64,000 bases of DNA from Syngnathus acus (GCF_901709675.1 NC_051106.1:6954001-7018000), one strand, 5' to 3'; positions 1-14,690 are shown, counted from the stretch's first letter. Program-made: numbers and translations. Notes: generated by a model from the sequence alone, not told the origin.

Positions 1-1965
1 AAAATAAAAATTCTCCCTCAATAGACCTGAAGTTTTTGGGGGGTCAATCAGAGTGCGAGGTGTGTATCCGTTTTGAAGGCGTGTACACTTTTGCAACCAC
101 ATCATTTAATTTTTATTTCACCTTTCAAAGATTTTTTTTGTGCTCACAACCATTTTGAAATCATTTATCTTGTTCTTATTTTTGTTAGTGCGTCGGAAAA
201 CATGCCATTTGAACAGGGGTGTGTAGACTTTTTATATCCTGTATTAGGCAGCAGGGCACATATAAACAGATTCACTCACTTCTATTGACTTTTTAAGATG
301 AAGGCTTTCTTTGGTCTCATCATTTGGCCTTTTCCTCACTCCCCAGAAACTCTCAAAAGACATTTGTTCCTCTTTTTATTTGCCAGCGTGTGCGCTTTAT
401 TTTTTCGTGACGAGCAGTTTAACGTGCATTCTTTGATACAGATACACAGTGATGACAAGTCAGAAGCACTTAAGCAGATTTACAAGCTAAGTTTTTGTGC
501 AATTCATTGCATATATTCATTATTAACAGTCTCTGCGTCCAGTACACATATGTGGATGTTGTTGTTTTTTTTTTATCCAATCAGATTTCAACCTTTCGAT
601 GAGGGCATGAGAATCTTTATGCCTCTGATTGTCTTTGTCGGTTGGGGACCCCGAAATTGATCTTGGCCATTCTGAAGCGTAACATTTTCCGTCCATGTCT
701 GCGCATGTTCATTTCACACTCTTGAGGTCCCAACTTATCACAGATGTGACATTAACGTACACACTATTATGCTTCTGTGAGGCAAAGATCTCGACGTCTC
801 GTTCGCACGCAATGTTTCGCTGCCGCTGCAATGGAGCGAGAGAAGCCACGTGAGGTTAGCCACGGTGGCGTGACGTCCTGCATTCTGATTTATAGATCTA
901 AAATGGCTGCCGTGTTGTGACTGCTGTAGGATGGAGCATGAAGGAAGCTAGGTGAAGGCGGGGGGGGGGGGGGGGGGGGGGAGCGGTTGATGTAGCTTGG
1001 ATGTTGCAAGCCCCTCACCCTCCTGCCCTGAAGGGTTCGCTACCACAGTAGTTCCGTGGTGATGAGTGGTTAATTAGGCCACGGCGAGCATAGCGGCGTT
1101 TATGCTAGCATGCTGTTTAATGTAGCACATGCTGCTGTGTCACGCCGTTAAAAATGCTAAACGCGCGTCTCTTCTGATATTTCGTGCGCTGGGATTTGGC
1201 TAGCGGTCGCCCCCGCGGGGGGATTAGAGCCTTCACATTGTAGCAGGCAGCTGCCGAGGACTTGGAGGTCAGCTGCTGCTTCAGCCTCTCTGCAGGGTGC
1301 ACCGCTTTTGATTTGGAGAATCCTCTGCGGAAGTGGCTCGCATATCAAGTACCACGCTGCCCCCTTGTGGACAACATTAGACGGCAACTACCTTCATGCC
1401 TGTGCAGTTTGTTTGAGGATCTGTTGAGCATTCTTGTAGGGCCCAACTGATTAATCGGATAGCCCAGAAGACCAAGTTCCTCACATCCAAAGATTTTCTG
1501 ATGTGTGAAGACCTCGACTCGGGCTACCTGTTGTTGTCTTTCCGTCTTGATCCGTAGACGCCTGGAAGTGACGATTATACGACGGAAAAAATCACACGGC
1601 CCTTTTTAGTGAGACCATAAAAGCGTTTGAAGCTTCCTCTTAAGGTGTTTAGGAAAGTGTCAGCACCAACGTGCGTCACAACAAAGAGAGCCGATGATGC
1701 CTCGTCCCGCGGCGAGGAAACCACTGCACTAGAAAGAGAACCATTTTCCTTTCGTCTGTCACTCAGCGCAAACTTTTTGCTGCCCTTGATGACATGGAAT
1801 GAAAGTGATGTAGGTATCAAACAGAATTTAACATTTGTATAGGTTCGTGGGAATTTAGAGGTAATTTGTAATTTTATCAATACATTTAGCATCTTTAGCA
1901 CAATTCAAAATGGCGCCAGTCAATACATTTGATCCATTTTATTCCTACCTTTGTTTTATCCACAG
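1..1965 (+). other. msra intron sequence (partial), no coding exon recognised
   Basis: This stretch lies upstream of the last msra exon, and the exon's splice acceptor closes it, so it is read as intron. No peptide resembling earlier MsrA exons (the GCFWG catalytic block or the segments after it) is seen. It holds a run of 22 G at 960-981. A CpG-containing block at about 780-935 carries a CREB-like TGACGT and a YY1-like AAAATGGCTGCC, which could be an internal promoter. A CTCF-like motif lies on the minus strand at 1356-1370. Confidence 0.55.
960..981. repeat. 22-base G homopolymer
   Basis: A pure G22 run in the msra intron. It may form a G-quadruplex and may be wrong in length in the assembly. 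Confidence 0.9.
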
Positions 1966-2139
1966 GAGCTGGAGGCAAAGGGCATGGGCACCATCACGAC
2001 TGAAATCAAGGAGTTGCAGCAGTTCTACTACGCCGAGGACTACCATCAGCAGTACCTGAAGAAAAAACCTCAAGGTTATTGCGGCCTCAAAGGCACTGGC
2101 ATTTCCTGCCCCATCCGAGCGGGCAAAGATAAGGTGTAA
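1966..2139 (+). CDS. msra: Peptide-methionine (S)-S-oxide reductase A, last coding exon (3' partial)
   Basis: MsrA reduces methionine-S-sulfoxide in proteins back to methionine, using thioredoxin. It acts in cytosol and mitochondria. Only the C-terminal exon is present, about 57 residues. It follows a good acceptor (pyrimidine-rich tract, CACAG up to 1965), is in phase 0 and ends in TAA at 2137-2139. The segment [12 protein letters not shown] is a family hallmark. After it comes [13 protein letters not shown], which holds the two C-terminal recycling cysteines with the usual nine-residue step. The tail after SCP is a little longer and more basic than in mammals. The catalytic GCFWG cysteine lies on an exon upstream of the window. 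No convincing poly(A) signal was found close downstream. Confidence 0.93.
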   Translation, partial: ELEAKGMGTITTEIKELQQFYYAEDYHQQYLKKKPQGYCGLKGTGISCPIRAGKDKV

Positions 2140-5100
2140 GGAACGCTACAGATGATTTAAGGTTAATTCCCTCGTGATTGAGGCCTTGAATGAAACTACC
2201 AATTCTGAACTTAGGCTGATTTTTATTTCACACTCTTGAGGTCGTAAGATGCATTTAAATTTTATTTCCTTGACAAAAAAGCTTTTTTCCTGAGAGCAGT
2301 TGACATGCAGTAACCGCCTTACTCCACACGATGGCGACATATGTTTGACATTCACTCTTAAGAACCAGATGGCGTGGATAATTGATATCTTAATTGTATT
2401 TTAATAGAAATGATATTAGTCTGATTTCAATAGAGCAATAATGTAGTCATGATTGATTGCTTTGTCTCGGGTAGTAGCTATAAGACATCACAATAACTGA
2501 AATACCACCATGGTTGACGATTATTATTTACATAAATCAAAATTTGCAAATGACACAATTATGTCTCTGTTGTCGAGGTGAATTCCATCCGGCTGTGCAA
2601 TTCTCGTCACCCGCGCTGCCTCGTTTAATTTAGTGCAATGAGTCACCAGAGCAAACATTCACACTGTGTACCGCATCAAGTATGAAATATCTTCTCATTC
2701 AAATGAACACACGCATTATTGTCACGTATGTACATTTAAACAAATCAGCCCCGCAGTCTGGTTAAAAATGAAGATCACACACAGATCGTATCGCCAAATA
2801 AGCCTTTTGGTCAGCCGCAGTTTTGTTTGGCGCCGCTCTCGTATTTCCCCCTCCCTTTTCTTATTATGTGTGTGTGGGTGTGTGTGTGGGTGTGCGTGTC
2901 ACATCCTGACACCTGTGTGTAGGTGTGGACCGGGGCACAGGTGCAGGTGCAGCCTCTCGGGGCTTATTTTCGTATTGGGACAGATATTTTTGCATGTGTC
3001 TGCATGCGGCAGTGTGTGTGTGCGTTTGTGTGTGTACTGTGGCTTGCTTGATGGAACCGCATTGAGAGGTATGTGGTCGGGACAGCTAGCTGCTCTCCAC
3101 CACCTGGCTTTAATTTGATTTGGCATATTGTCGTCTTTTTATTTTTGTGCGTGTGTGCAAATGAATTACCTCCTTAACTTGAGTGATTGTATATCTCTGC
3201 CAAGGCCAACGAATAGTGCCAAAGAGAGTTTGGTTTTTCTTTCCCTAGCGTAGCCTCAGGTGTAATCATTTTTGTAAGCGAAAGTAGAGACAAAGTTCTC
3301 GCAAATGGTGGTTGATAATGTTCCGCTCCAGTTCTGCCCAGCCCACGGGTGGCAATAATGCACAAAGGGCAAGTTTCAGCAAGTTTTATTTTGGACAAGC
3401 TGTCAGAAGATTTCCGGGAATAATGTCACAAAGATATGCAATGAATTTCATTGCCGGGTCCAGGTCTTGCTATTTGACTGTTTGTTTGTTTGTTTGTTTG
3501 TTTTTTATTATAAATTTTAAATTTATTATAGGCTAGAACGGACGTAATTCCACTGTTTGCCATGAGGTGGCAGTAGTGAAAGTTATTCAATGTTATATTG
3601 CAAAAACCTAACATTTGAGCACGGGGGTGTAGACTTTGTGTATTCACAATAGGTGCACGTATCAGCAAAGGAGGGATTCCACGAATTTGAGATCTAATCT
3701 GAACTAGAAAGAAAAAAAACAAGATTAAAAGATTTTTCATGTTAGTCTATAGGAGGCGGATACTATGACTTAAATTGTTATTTTGCTTTCTCCTTCTGTC
3801 TATTGTTTGCAAAAAAGACATGTAAAAAGATCCACAAGGAGGAACCAGGCTTTGTATGCATGTACATGGGTGTATGTGTGCTGAGACTGAGCCTATTGTG
3901 TGCAGATGGGCCTTTAATGGGCCAACAGCTGGCCGCAAACAGCGCGGCGCTCCAGCCGGCTGCTTGCACCTCTCTCACTGACCTACTCTGTGCAATCGAC
4001 ACGCTAACAGCGAGTGCTCTTAAACTCTACTTTCCCTTTTTGTACCCAGCCACTTCATTCAATTCTACGAAACAAAACAAAATTGTGAGAAGTCGCGTTG
4101 GTAGTGCGAACGTTAGGAGTACGTCACAGAGCTCCTAACCCACACGCACTTATATGAACACGCATTGTCGCCCACTGCCATATCGCCGCCGCGCCCTGTG
4201 TGCTACCTAATGCAAGTCGGCGCCCACGCAAACAAACAAGCGAGACACCTTGCAGAGATGTGCACCCACACATCGTGCACCGCGGCCTCCTTTCCGCTGT
4301 CTCTCGTTTTTCCGAAAAGCCTAGTACAAGAACTGCGTTCACAGAAGTGTTGACTCATATAAATGTTGACTGTAGGTGAGTCTCAAACTATGATACTTGG
4401 AAGAATCATTGCTTTGAGTTGTAGTCATTACTGTACATTCTAGTCCGCTAGCATGCCAGGTATACCATAAGCAACTTAGCATGGTATCGAGCACATGAGC
4501 TAGCATGTTAGCTAGCCGCTATCTCCCACTCGCGAGCTAGCTTGCCCGTGGACTGGCATTTAGATGGGACAACGCTTTATTTAATGCAAAAAAGCGATTT
4601 GCCGTCATCTGTTAGCATTCATAGGCAATTAAAAATCTTTTTTTCAAATATGTGTTCACCTTATAAAGTGCTACAATTGGGTTTTTTTATCACTGAAAAT
4701 TTGAGAAAATGCTTTGGTGGAGGTCTGCGCTCTGCGTGCCCTTTCTCTCGTAGCATGCGGGGTTTTTTTTTTTTTTGCAGCTGCCAGATGTGTTTTGCAT
4801 CCTCTCCCTCCGCCCCCTTCTGGTTCCTGCACGGGCGCAGGGCCTCTATCGGAGCGCCGGGGCTCCAGGAACCGGAGCACAGCAACGCCTCTGTGTTGCC
4901 CAGAGAAGCGCAGCCTTGTCTGGGTTGCTGCATCTGCGGCCCTACAGGGCGAGCTGTGGGAAGAGGGCAAACCCCGGGGTGCGCCTGGTGTGCGTTGGCC
5001 TCACACATCCTGCACTTCTACCTCAGCCGTAAATGCCCGGGGGCAAAATATAACACTAGATGACAGTATTGGGACATTCACACCGGTAAAAAAAACAACA

Positions 5101-8100
5101 ACCATAGAAATACAGCGTGTTCCTTTGGAGCTTAGGGCCTTCAGCGATGCTACGCTAACGTCCATGGCTTGTTCTTTCTTAACACTAACGGGTTAAGGGC
5201 GGCTGTGGAGGAGGGCAGCACGTGGCCGCAGGGCCCAGTTGGCTTGCTCACTGGGCCGCCAGCATATTGGCTCACTTCCCACACTGTGCACCTGGTAGCC
5301 AGTGTGCGTCCGCCCATGCTAGCTGACACACACGCACAGTAAGTGCAGAATTAAGTGCAGCGAGTCATTGTCACAATTGCCACTTAGCAACAGGCGGGCT
5401 GCTGACTTACCCTGACCTTATTCTCATTCTGGTATCGTCAAAAAGGTTACATGGTGAACGTTGTGAATTCTGCCTAGCAACAGACTGATTTATTTGTTAC
5501 TGTACGTATCCGTCTTGTCATTTACAGTTGGAACAGCGAATCACTGCTCCGTATTTCTTCTTCCCATCTTATCTTTATCTGTGCCGTCCATCTGCTCTCT
5601 TGCAAGCCACGCCTCGCCACCGTTGCCAGCATGCCAGTAAGGCCTCCGTTACAACACAACACAGGAAAGTGCCGTTGCGCAACGTTCGCCTTTCTCAGGT
5701 GCCACGCTCATGACACACACACGTACTCAGAGGACGTGCGTAGATGGCGTGTTTTCACAAGCTCGCACGGCGGCCTGCACCTTTTCTATCTGCAACAGAT
5801 CTGAAGGGCATGTTCCTCTACATGCCATTGAGGGGAAGACACACAATCATGGTGGAGGATGACAGATCGAAATGAAAGGAGATTATGATGATGATGATGA
5901 TCATGCAAGCAGCTGCTCCGTAACACCCACACTCTTCCTGCTGCACACTTAGTGTGTGTGAGTAAACTCAAAAGTCTACCACAAATTCATCCTGGCTAAC
6001 TGTGACACATTTGGGGGTTTTTATTCCAACAATTTGATGAGTGCAACAATGCTTCTCCTGTCTGTCTTGATCTACCCTATTTGAATCTTTAGAACATATC
6101 TTAGAAACGAAAGCCACCTCAAAAAACATCCGGTGGAAACGCTGGCCTGCCAAAGTCAAGTCAGTTGATGGAAATGTTTGAGGTGAGTATGTGGCCGTCC
6201 TTGAGGTGTCGGCAGGTTGCACGTTTCTATTTGTGTGAACTGTGTACTTGCGCATTTGCCGGGTTTGAATTCTATGCAGTCAAACTTAAATTGACATGGA
6301 AACAATGAAATCTGATGTGTGGAGCGACTGGTCGCCGCCTAGGTTACGGCGTCGCTCCTAGCTATCATGTGTACAGAGACAACATCCCGCTTTGTGGTTT
6401 TCAGATTGACACGCTTGTTCTTCTGACTCCGTCTGCGTCACTTCCTGCGTTCTCTGAAGAAGGTGAACGCCACGCAACGTCTTCGTCATCTGAGACGCAT
6501 TCAACTTTTTCTCCATCGGACAGTTGGAGGTACATTCATGCATTCATCAAAATCCACCATTAGGACTAGTTAATAGCTAACCTATCTGTATAGCTGTGGT
6601 TAGAAAATAAAAAAAGAAATACCGCTTCTCAACTGTTGGTAGTGCCCTTGAGCTAGCAAAAGAAACAATTCTTCCTTAGTGTTACTTTAAACTAGATTAT
6701 TGCACAGCCTCAGTCAAGGTGCTGCAAGAAGCTGGCTGGGCCTGTGGTGAGCCACAGACCAAAATAACTGGTACACCCCCGCCCCACCACCACCACGACT
6801 CTTCTTGATAAGAACATGTGCATCCACCCACACATCAAGTCACACTTGCACAAAGCCAGACTTTTTCTTAATGCAAGAAAAACAAAATAAGAGCGGTTGT
6901 GCTCAAACTGGACTTTTCATTATGATGCAATCATTCATTTCAGGCTGACGTATTTGACCCAAACATCATGTAAGGATTAAGAAGCATTTTGCAATTGTGA
7001 TCATTTCGAGCAAATACATTCATCTCCCTTTCCTCTGAGCTGTGTCACTTTCACTCGATGTCTCAATGTCGTCTTTTCTCGCTGACAAGCTGGCATAGTG
7101 GCATCATTCTAAAACTGGTATTAGGCATTTCCTGCTGCGTCCGTTGCTGTGTGTGCTTACGAGTGTGTGTGTGCGTGTGTGTGTGTGTGGGGCGGAACGC
7201 ACCTGGTCGACGCAGCTGTGGGGATGCTAGCAGGGGGGAGAGCGAGCTAGAGGAAGCAGAGGAAGAGAGAGAGAGCGGGATGGGAGGGAACCAAAAGGAG
7301 GCCCTGTGTGCTAAAGCGCCGGGCGACCCGTACGGGTTCAAACGCACCTAGAAATGAGCAAGAAATTGAATTCTGGAACAGATTTGCTGCATTGTTTTCA
7401 AGCAAACTAACGATACTACAAACAAAAGGCCTATGTCATTAAATTATGCTTTATATATGTTTTTATAATATATAATTGAGTGCTTGTTAATGATCAGTGA
7501 TGAGGTTGTTGTGGGTGTAGTTCATCCGCATCCCTATAGGGGGAGCAAGGCATCCAGTTGAAGGAGATAACGCTTCAGTGGTGATGCTCATCACAAATCA
7601 AAAGTGATTGTTATTATTACAAACGTTAATGTTGCCGGAAAGAATATAGCTGGGGGGAAGGCATGGTTGGTCAATTAAATTTGTCTTTAAAGAAAACCTG
7701 AGGCAAAACTTGCTGCAGATCGAATTGGACTTTGGAGGTTCCACCGTGTTAAAGTGACCACGTGATTATTGTTAGAGGCGAGATAAGAAGTGACAAACAT
7801 GTGTTTGCTCCCTTTTATCAGTCAAAGTGCACAGAGTTTCTCCAGGATATATTGCTGAGACACACACATGCATTCTTAGCCTGGTCCACAGCTGGATGAG
7901 CCAGGAGGAGTAAGCTAGGGAGGTCAGGCAACCAGGTCAAAGGTGACGCTACAGAGAAGTGTGATAGAGGAAAGAGGAACATTCGTGCGCACACATACAC
8001 ACACGACGACAGTTAATGAGTGATCAAAACATAAATTCTGTCTCTTCATCAACATGTCGCTCAAACAAATTTGGCTTCATTATTGTCCAAGTATTGTTTG

Positions 8101-11100
8101 AGCCCATATTAATTATTTTCAAATTGGCGTTTTTTTTAAACACATTAACACAACGCAAGACAAAGATAACATTTTACAATCCCCAAATTCAACAAAAAAA
8201 TCACCCAATTTTCACTGAATATGTGTTTTGTAAGAGAGAAACTCTGTTGCAAAGTTTAACAAATACTAAAAGACAATATTCTTCTTGTAACTCATATCTT
8301 TGTTCATGTAAATGTTAAGGGACCAAAAAATACTTTGCAAATGTTCATTTGTAGCTACATTTTTAAATTCACTTAAGCATTGGCTGTTTTTCAGTGTTTT
8401 TACTGTGCTAAACTTTCCCGTAGCACTAAAACTCTTATCAGCTAGTCTCCTCGTGTTTAATTGCGGCTGTGATGTTATCAAGATAGGCTACGCGGCACGC
8501 ACGATCAGCGATGCACGCTCGTGACCCCGAGTTCAATTAGCTCCGGCATTTGATGCCGTGACCCGTGCTGCCCCTGCCCTTGCTGCTGGGCACACGCGCT
8601 CGCGGATGCTCCCTCATCAATGCAGCCTTTGAAAAAAAGCCAAGAATAAACATGTAAGGGAAAAAAACGATGTATTTCGGGGAAAATGATTTTTGGAGAA
8701 TAAATTTGCAATGTAGTTAACTCCCATTTGATTGTTCATTGCAACAAAATAAACATTAAAAAAAAGAATTCCACTATGTATTTTAAACAAGGCCTTGCTA
8801 GCTTAATGCTAATTAGCATTTTTTCACCAACGGATTAAACGCCAACAGTTCAGCAACAACATTTAGACAGAGTAAAACAGTTTACACTTAAATTTGTTTT
8901 TTTAAAAAATCACTCATTATGACAAAAAAGTAAAATACTGTAAAAAACAAGAATTTTTTAAATCTGATATCTGATGTTGTGCTTTAAGCAACATGACCTT
9001 ATACCAGACTAATGCACTACCGCAATTACTCTCTACAGTCTATGTAAATGGTGGCGGGGGGTCACAGGGATGTTCTTGACTGTGTCATCTCCAGCAGCTG
9101 TTTCCCCAAAACCCTGTCGACCCAACCCCACCCCTGCGCCTCACAATGAAAGCAATACAAAGCAACAGGAAGTGCCTCCCGTTAACTGGGGGCCCAATCA
9201 AAGCCATGATTATTCCCTTGTCAGACTTTTGACAGGAAATAGCTTCTCTGGAAAAAAAAAAAAAAAAAAAGGCAGCTGTGCAGGGAGTGTGCTCTTATTG
9301 TCTCATTAGACTTTTTTTTGTCTCTTTAACTCGTCGGTCGCTCTTGACAAAAGGCTGCGTGACGTGGTTTGTCGCCATTTTTTTTAAAAAATACGTTTTC
9401 ACATTTATTGTGATGCCCTCGCATAGGGGAAAGGAGAGCCAAGGTGGTGCACTTGGAGCTGCTATCAGCCACAGCTCGCACACAGATACTCACGCAGACT
9501 ACTAATCGATGTTATCCCTGTACAGCATAAACTCTATACATTGTGCTTTTAAAAGACACAAAATTACCTTTCACATGCTTGAAAAGAAGCTAGAAATGTG
9601 AACTGGCTCTGAATAAGGTTTGCAGATGGGGTAAAAGACCGCAGAAAGGAGATAATAAAAAGTGGCACTTGAAAGGCCGCTGATAAGCTTCACTGTGAAG
9701 GACGTATCACACGCCAGTGAGAGATAGGCCCCTGACAAAAGGCAGGCGAGTTAAATTGATCACATTGTATGGACGAGGCCAGCGTCAATCGTAGCCAATC
9801 AGCGGTAATACAGCGACCGGTTGGACCCGATGGGCCTCAATGTCACAGCGGGCCAAAGCATGTGTGTGTGTTGTGTTGTAATGACTGTTTAACCACCATG
9901 ACGCTGCTCACCTGTGTCAACGCGTAGCGGGACTTAAGTGAGTTAATTATTGCCCCGCAGACGTCTGCAGCAAGGGGGGCGGCGATGGGAGGGGGCACAC
10001 ATTTTAGATTAGATAAGCAACCGCTTCAATTTCTACTGTTTGAATGAAGCAAATAAAGCAAAAGGAAACGTGATGTAATTAAACTTAGAACAACACTCAC
10101 GTCTCTAATGAGATTTTTTTTTTTCGTGCATCCTAACTGTAACTGTGTAGGAGGCATCTAAGCAACGATGCTTTGAAACAAGCGGTGGCCTTGGAGGAGC
10201 TCCACGCTCTCAGCTTTCCAATGCATGAGACACAACTGCCTCAGTCCTCTTGGAGTTACTCTGGAGGAAGCAGTATTTTTAGCACTCTTGAGTAATAAGG
10301 AGCGTATTTCCAGTAAGTGACAGCGCAGCTGGAGAATGTGTGTAGGAAATGTCCATAATATCAAACAATACACACACATCGTCGACGGGGCTGAAGTAAT
10401 TTGGGGGTTCTTACAGCAGTGATGGGATGATACTAGACAACGGTCCAGAAGCAAGGTCGGGGGGTGGGTGGGGGGTTTGATTAGCCACGCAGCTTAGTTG
10501 TGCGTGTGTGCATATATGTGTGTGTGTGTGTTTTTTAATCAGGTCACTTGAATCCCAGACCTTTCTTCTCCCACTCTGCCCCCTCCCATCTGAAAGACTA
10601 CAACAAGGGTGACCGAGAGGGGCACCGCTGACCCAGATTGAGAAAGTGCAAGTGTGTGTGTACGTATATATGCATGTGTGAGAGATCTAAGATTTTTGAT
10701 GACCCACTTGACCTAGATACACATACAACTGACACACACACAGGTGCAGATATACCCACTAGGGATGTAGTGTGCCTCTGTGAAGTGTGTCCAGCTGAAC
10801 CCCTGCAGCATCACAGCATCCGCGGTCGTTCTCTCATTTGTTTGAGGCGTTTGTCAGCGTGACCATTTCTCAGCACCATTTAAGTGTCGCTCACATTTAT
10901 TCCAAGTATTTTCTTTTTAATTGGTCATGCAAGATCTCCACCAGCCTTGTCTCAACTCGCTGGATTTATCTATCCATCTGATTGCAAGCTAGCCATCAAG
11001 CTATCTATATGATAGCTAGCTAACGAGCTAGCTAGCCGTCATTTAGCAATTATCAATGACTCTATTTTAGTACACACAATCTGAATTGGAACCGCTCACT

Positions 11101-14100
11101 GTAAATTCTCCTCCCATTGAAGGCCTTGATAGTCTTGTCCGCGGAAAACGCCATCGACCGCTAACTCGCACCGAACCGAACGGAATGGATGACCATTCAT
11201 GGAAGCGTGGCAGGGGCCTAATCTCTCCATTGCGCTCTTTTAGGAAAGTCGAATAAACAGGACAGGGCAGCGTGTGCAGACATGACAAAAGCAAGCTGGC
11301 CTCCTCTTGGTCCAGTGTGAGACGGAATCCACTCTCACATGCAGCGGGAGCTTGTGCAATTATTGTCTGCGGGAGGAACACGTGTTTTAAATTAATCCCG
11401 CTAATGACTCAAATGTCACAACTCGTTGCGGTTTGGATTCTAAGTCAATAGTTGGGTTATGGTCAGAATTCCCTTTCTGAAACATTCGGAATAAGCTATT
11501 TTCAATGACAGCCCTGATTTAAATAAGTCATGCCAACAACATAGCAACTTTAGCTAACACAAAACCAGGTGCTGACGCTTACCGGAAGACTATCGACTAC
11601 ACGGACCGTTCCATTCAGGGTCGAGTCAAGCGACAAAACAAAAGTGTGACCAGCAGCTGGTAGCCTCCATCGCTGAGTCACGTCGCGAAATGCTTGTTTT
11701 GGCCCCCGCATCCTGGTGGCTTTTTGCCGCCCCCTCCCTCTCTTGCCACCTGCCGCCGTACGTGTTGCTTTGCCTCCATTTATTCGCGCGTGTCAAATAT
11801 TCTCATCCAAGGACGCTGGCAGGGTCACCTGACTACATCAACAGCCTCGTTCCCACGCAGAGAGAAGCCAAACCGGTGTAGAAGTGGAGCTCTGGTTGAC
11901 AGGCATGGGCTTTGTAAGGCCTCAAGTCGAAGGTGGCCTTTTCCTGGAAAATAATTCCATGCTAGTAGACGTTTAATTTTACAGGATTATTATTACATAT
12001 GATGCAGCCTTTCCCATTACATGATTTCGGTGTTCAAAACATTCATAAAACATCTATTTGTATCGTCACTCAGCATGTTTCACAATTAGTAGGAAATCAT
12101 AACAAAACTTATTTTTCAGTACTATAAACTTCGTGTTCTAAATGTTTTTTTTTTTTTTTAAACTGCTATAAAAACTGTGTTTATGCACTAATACCCTGCC
12201 AACATGGCCGCCAAGTAGAAATGGCAGTTAGCTGGGCTGCTACAGCGGGCTGACTGATGTGTAACTAATGGGTGAGGAAAAAAAAAATTATGACTATTGC
12301 ATTGAAAGAGCTTCGCAGCCCCACTCCCCCAACATGCCCCAGAAGTCTTATTTTTCTCTCCTGATCAATATACACATCGATTAACACAATGGTATTTTTG
12401 TGAAAAAATCATTTCACACTCGCTAGCCCTCGCCTGATTATCATATTTTGTGCAATATGTGTGACAAACAAGATCATTTTCAGAATCTTCTGTTTTGGCT
12501 CCAACGTGATGATTTGACATGATCTTATTAGTGGAAAAGCATCGTGACCTCCTAGGATGACACGCAGCTATGACATCGCCGCATATCTTTGCAGACGCCA
12601 CAACTTTGTTGGTGAGTAAGATGACCTTTTATTTGAGTTTGTTGTCACAAGTCCATTCAAATGGCTTCAAGCTTATTTATTGACATTTTTTAGTATGTTT
12701 GGTTTGTTAAATATATACTAGGATTGTAATTTGATTGAGCAGAGAAGAAGAGAAGGAGGAGTGGAGTGGTGATCATTATGCGTGGCGATTGTTGATGGCT
12801 TGATTGTCTGCGTCCAGCTGCAGGGAGGAGGGAGGGAGGGAGTGGGAGAGGAGAGGGGAAGGAGGGGGGAGGCAGACTCACTGACGCCAGGCTCGGAATT
12901 CTCCCATCCATTGAAAGAGAGAGGCGATTGTGTCCGTGCTCTTTGCGGGGCAAGCACCTGATCCCCCACGTGCGCATGCGTCAAGTCAGTCTGAGACAGT
13001 CTTGTATGAAGTACCTGAAAGTGTTACTTGAGTTAAAAAAAATAAATAAATTGAAACATTTAGTGAAGTTTGTGGTCTTGAAATTTTAAGTTGCATCAAT
13101 GTTTCTTTAGTTTGCTTATCTCCTGTCTCAGATTTTGTTGATGTTTTTTTTTTTACTTCAATGGGGTCTTAAAACATCCATAGCTGCACTTAAATATGCT
13201 AAGTTATTTTATTATATTAAATGTGCTTAAGTATTGGCGTTAAAGCAATTGTAAAATTATCATTTTGATTGTTTTTTGTTTTAATGTTATTTTTACATTT
13301 TTGTTTCCATTAGTTTATACTCTTTTGCTTTGTGAACAAGAGACTTTCAGTTTTATTTTGTTATAATGACTGTTTGGGGAATAGCATAGATTATTTTCAT
13401 GTAGTAAAGTAAAAGTGAAAGTTGCCGAAACTATAAATAAGTAATCTTTGTTACTTTCCCACCATCTCTTCATGGGAAGTTTGAAAAGTGGAATATTTAT
13501 CCCTTTCTCCTCTTAAAGTAAGCCACAAAAAGGCCCAAAATAAGTGATATGCATCTTAAATCATACTTGGTATCATCACACTATCCCACTTGACATTTTT
13601 ACGCCATAACTTTACATTTAGCTTCTAAAATTCTGACTTTATGGCACTTTTACGCACTAATTTGAAAGGCAGTATTGTTGATTGACAGCGGGTACGAGCC
13701 AATCAGAGCATTGAGCGTCTCTACGCGAGGGCGGGAGCAAGAATCGACGTGAGGGGAGGGGGGGATTGTGAGGGGAGGACGCGTCGGTTGAATGGATGAC
13801 GTCGGGAGGCTGGCGCCAGCATGTCTGGGACTGGCGCGTTAGATCAACACAGCTGGGCTGGGATAGGACACACAGCTGGCTAGCCGCTGCATTCCTCTAC
13901 AAAACAGGATTGTGTGCGTGCGTGCGTGTGTGTGTATGTGTGTGTGTGTGATAGAGAGAGAAGAGGAAAATAAGACATAAATATAAGGAGCAGAACGGGA
14001 CGTGCTTCCCTGTCAGCCAACTTGTGTCTGCAATTATTTCACTGCTGTTGTTCCTTTCTTTATACTTTATCATTCATTTATTTATTTGCTATTGTTTGTT

Positions 14101-14690
14101 TTTTTTACAAGAGACAGATGTGCATTGTGTGCTTTGTGGCAGAAAAAAGTAGCTAACAATAAGGCACCACTTGACCTTTTACCTTCATTATAACTGTCTG
14201 CTAATATTTTAACTATAAAGTGACTAGCTGTCCAGTTCTCATGGGCCATGTAATGTTATTTTAAGGGGGGTATTTTTTTAATATTTTGCTGAGCTTGCAC
14301 GTTTTTAAACGTATTGCAAAATGTTTAGACTGTGATGAAAGGTCTTGTGGCAACATATTACGCAAGAAACGAATTCGGTCTGCTGAAACAGGAATCAATA
14401 GAATAGGTTAAAACATTCATAGAACAATTTAAAAGAATAAAATATTTAACTTTGCTGATTCAATATGAAGTAATCAAACTGTTTTGTCATGAAAATGTAA
14501 TGAAGAGTGAGTCCGTGCAATGGATAAAATAAAAGTTTACATGAAAATAAACAAATTTTTAGTAAACCGGTGAAAGAAATATTTGAGAATTTTAGTTTTA
14601 GATACAGACAGAAAACGAGTTTAACTTTTTGAATCAATATTTTTTCCATAACATTGAACTACCTGGAAAAGCTCAATCCCTTGAAGGCAA
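2140..14690. other. msra-id3 spacer, no gene recognised
   Basis: About 12.5 kb without an exon I can support. The open frames are short, low in complexity and match no family; the longest is 173 codons at 4542-5063. Contents are microsatellites (TTTG at 3479-3502, TG near 2870-3030 and 7160-7190, CA/TG near 10500-10520 and 13915-13950), a GCTAGC-rich patch at 4441-4545 and 10986-11036, and A/T-rich stretches. A CTCF-like motif is at 3560-3573. A block at 9590-9860 has mixed GATA, CCAAT and TTGAT words and looks regulatory, but this is only an impression. The part nearest id3 (13.7-14.7 kb) probably holds id3 control elements. Confidence 0.5.
13812..13827 (+). promoter_or_regulatory. Candidate BMP-response element (SMAD1/5-SMAD4) upstream of id3
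   Basis: The sequence is GGCGCC, five bases, then GTCTG. This fits the GRCGNC-N5-GTCTG arrangement known for SMAD1/5 (Mad) plus SMAD4 (Medea) binding. A further TGGCGCG follows directly. It lies about 1.1 kb upstream of the id3 start codon. ID genes are classic direct BMP targets, so the position fits. Function is inferred. Confidence 0.6.

Noticed and set aside
298-660. 120-codon open frame in the msra intron
   Set aside because: Phe-rich, no family resemblance, no splice context; the real msra exon lies downstream.
4542-5063. 173-codon open frame, plus strand
   Set aside because: No domain, low-complexity composition, and overlapping open frames of similar quality on both strands. Looks like chance in a GC-richer patch.
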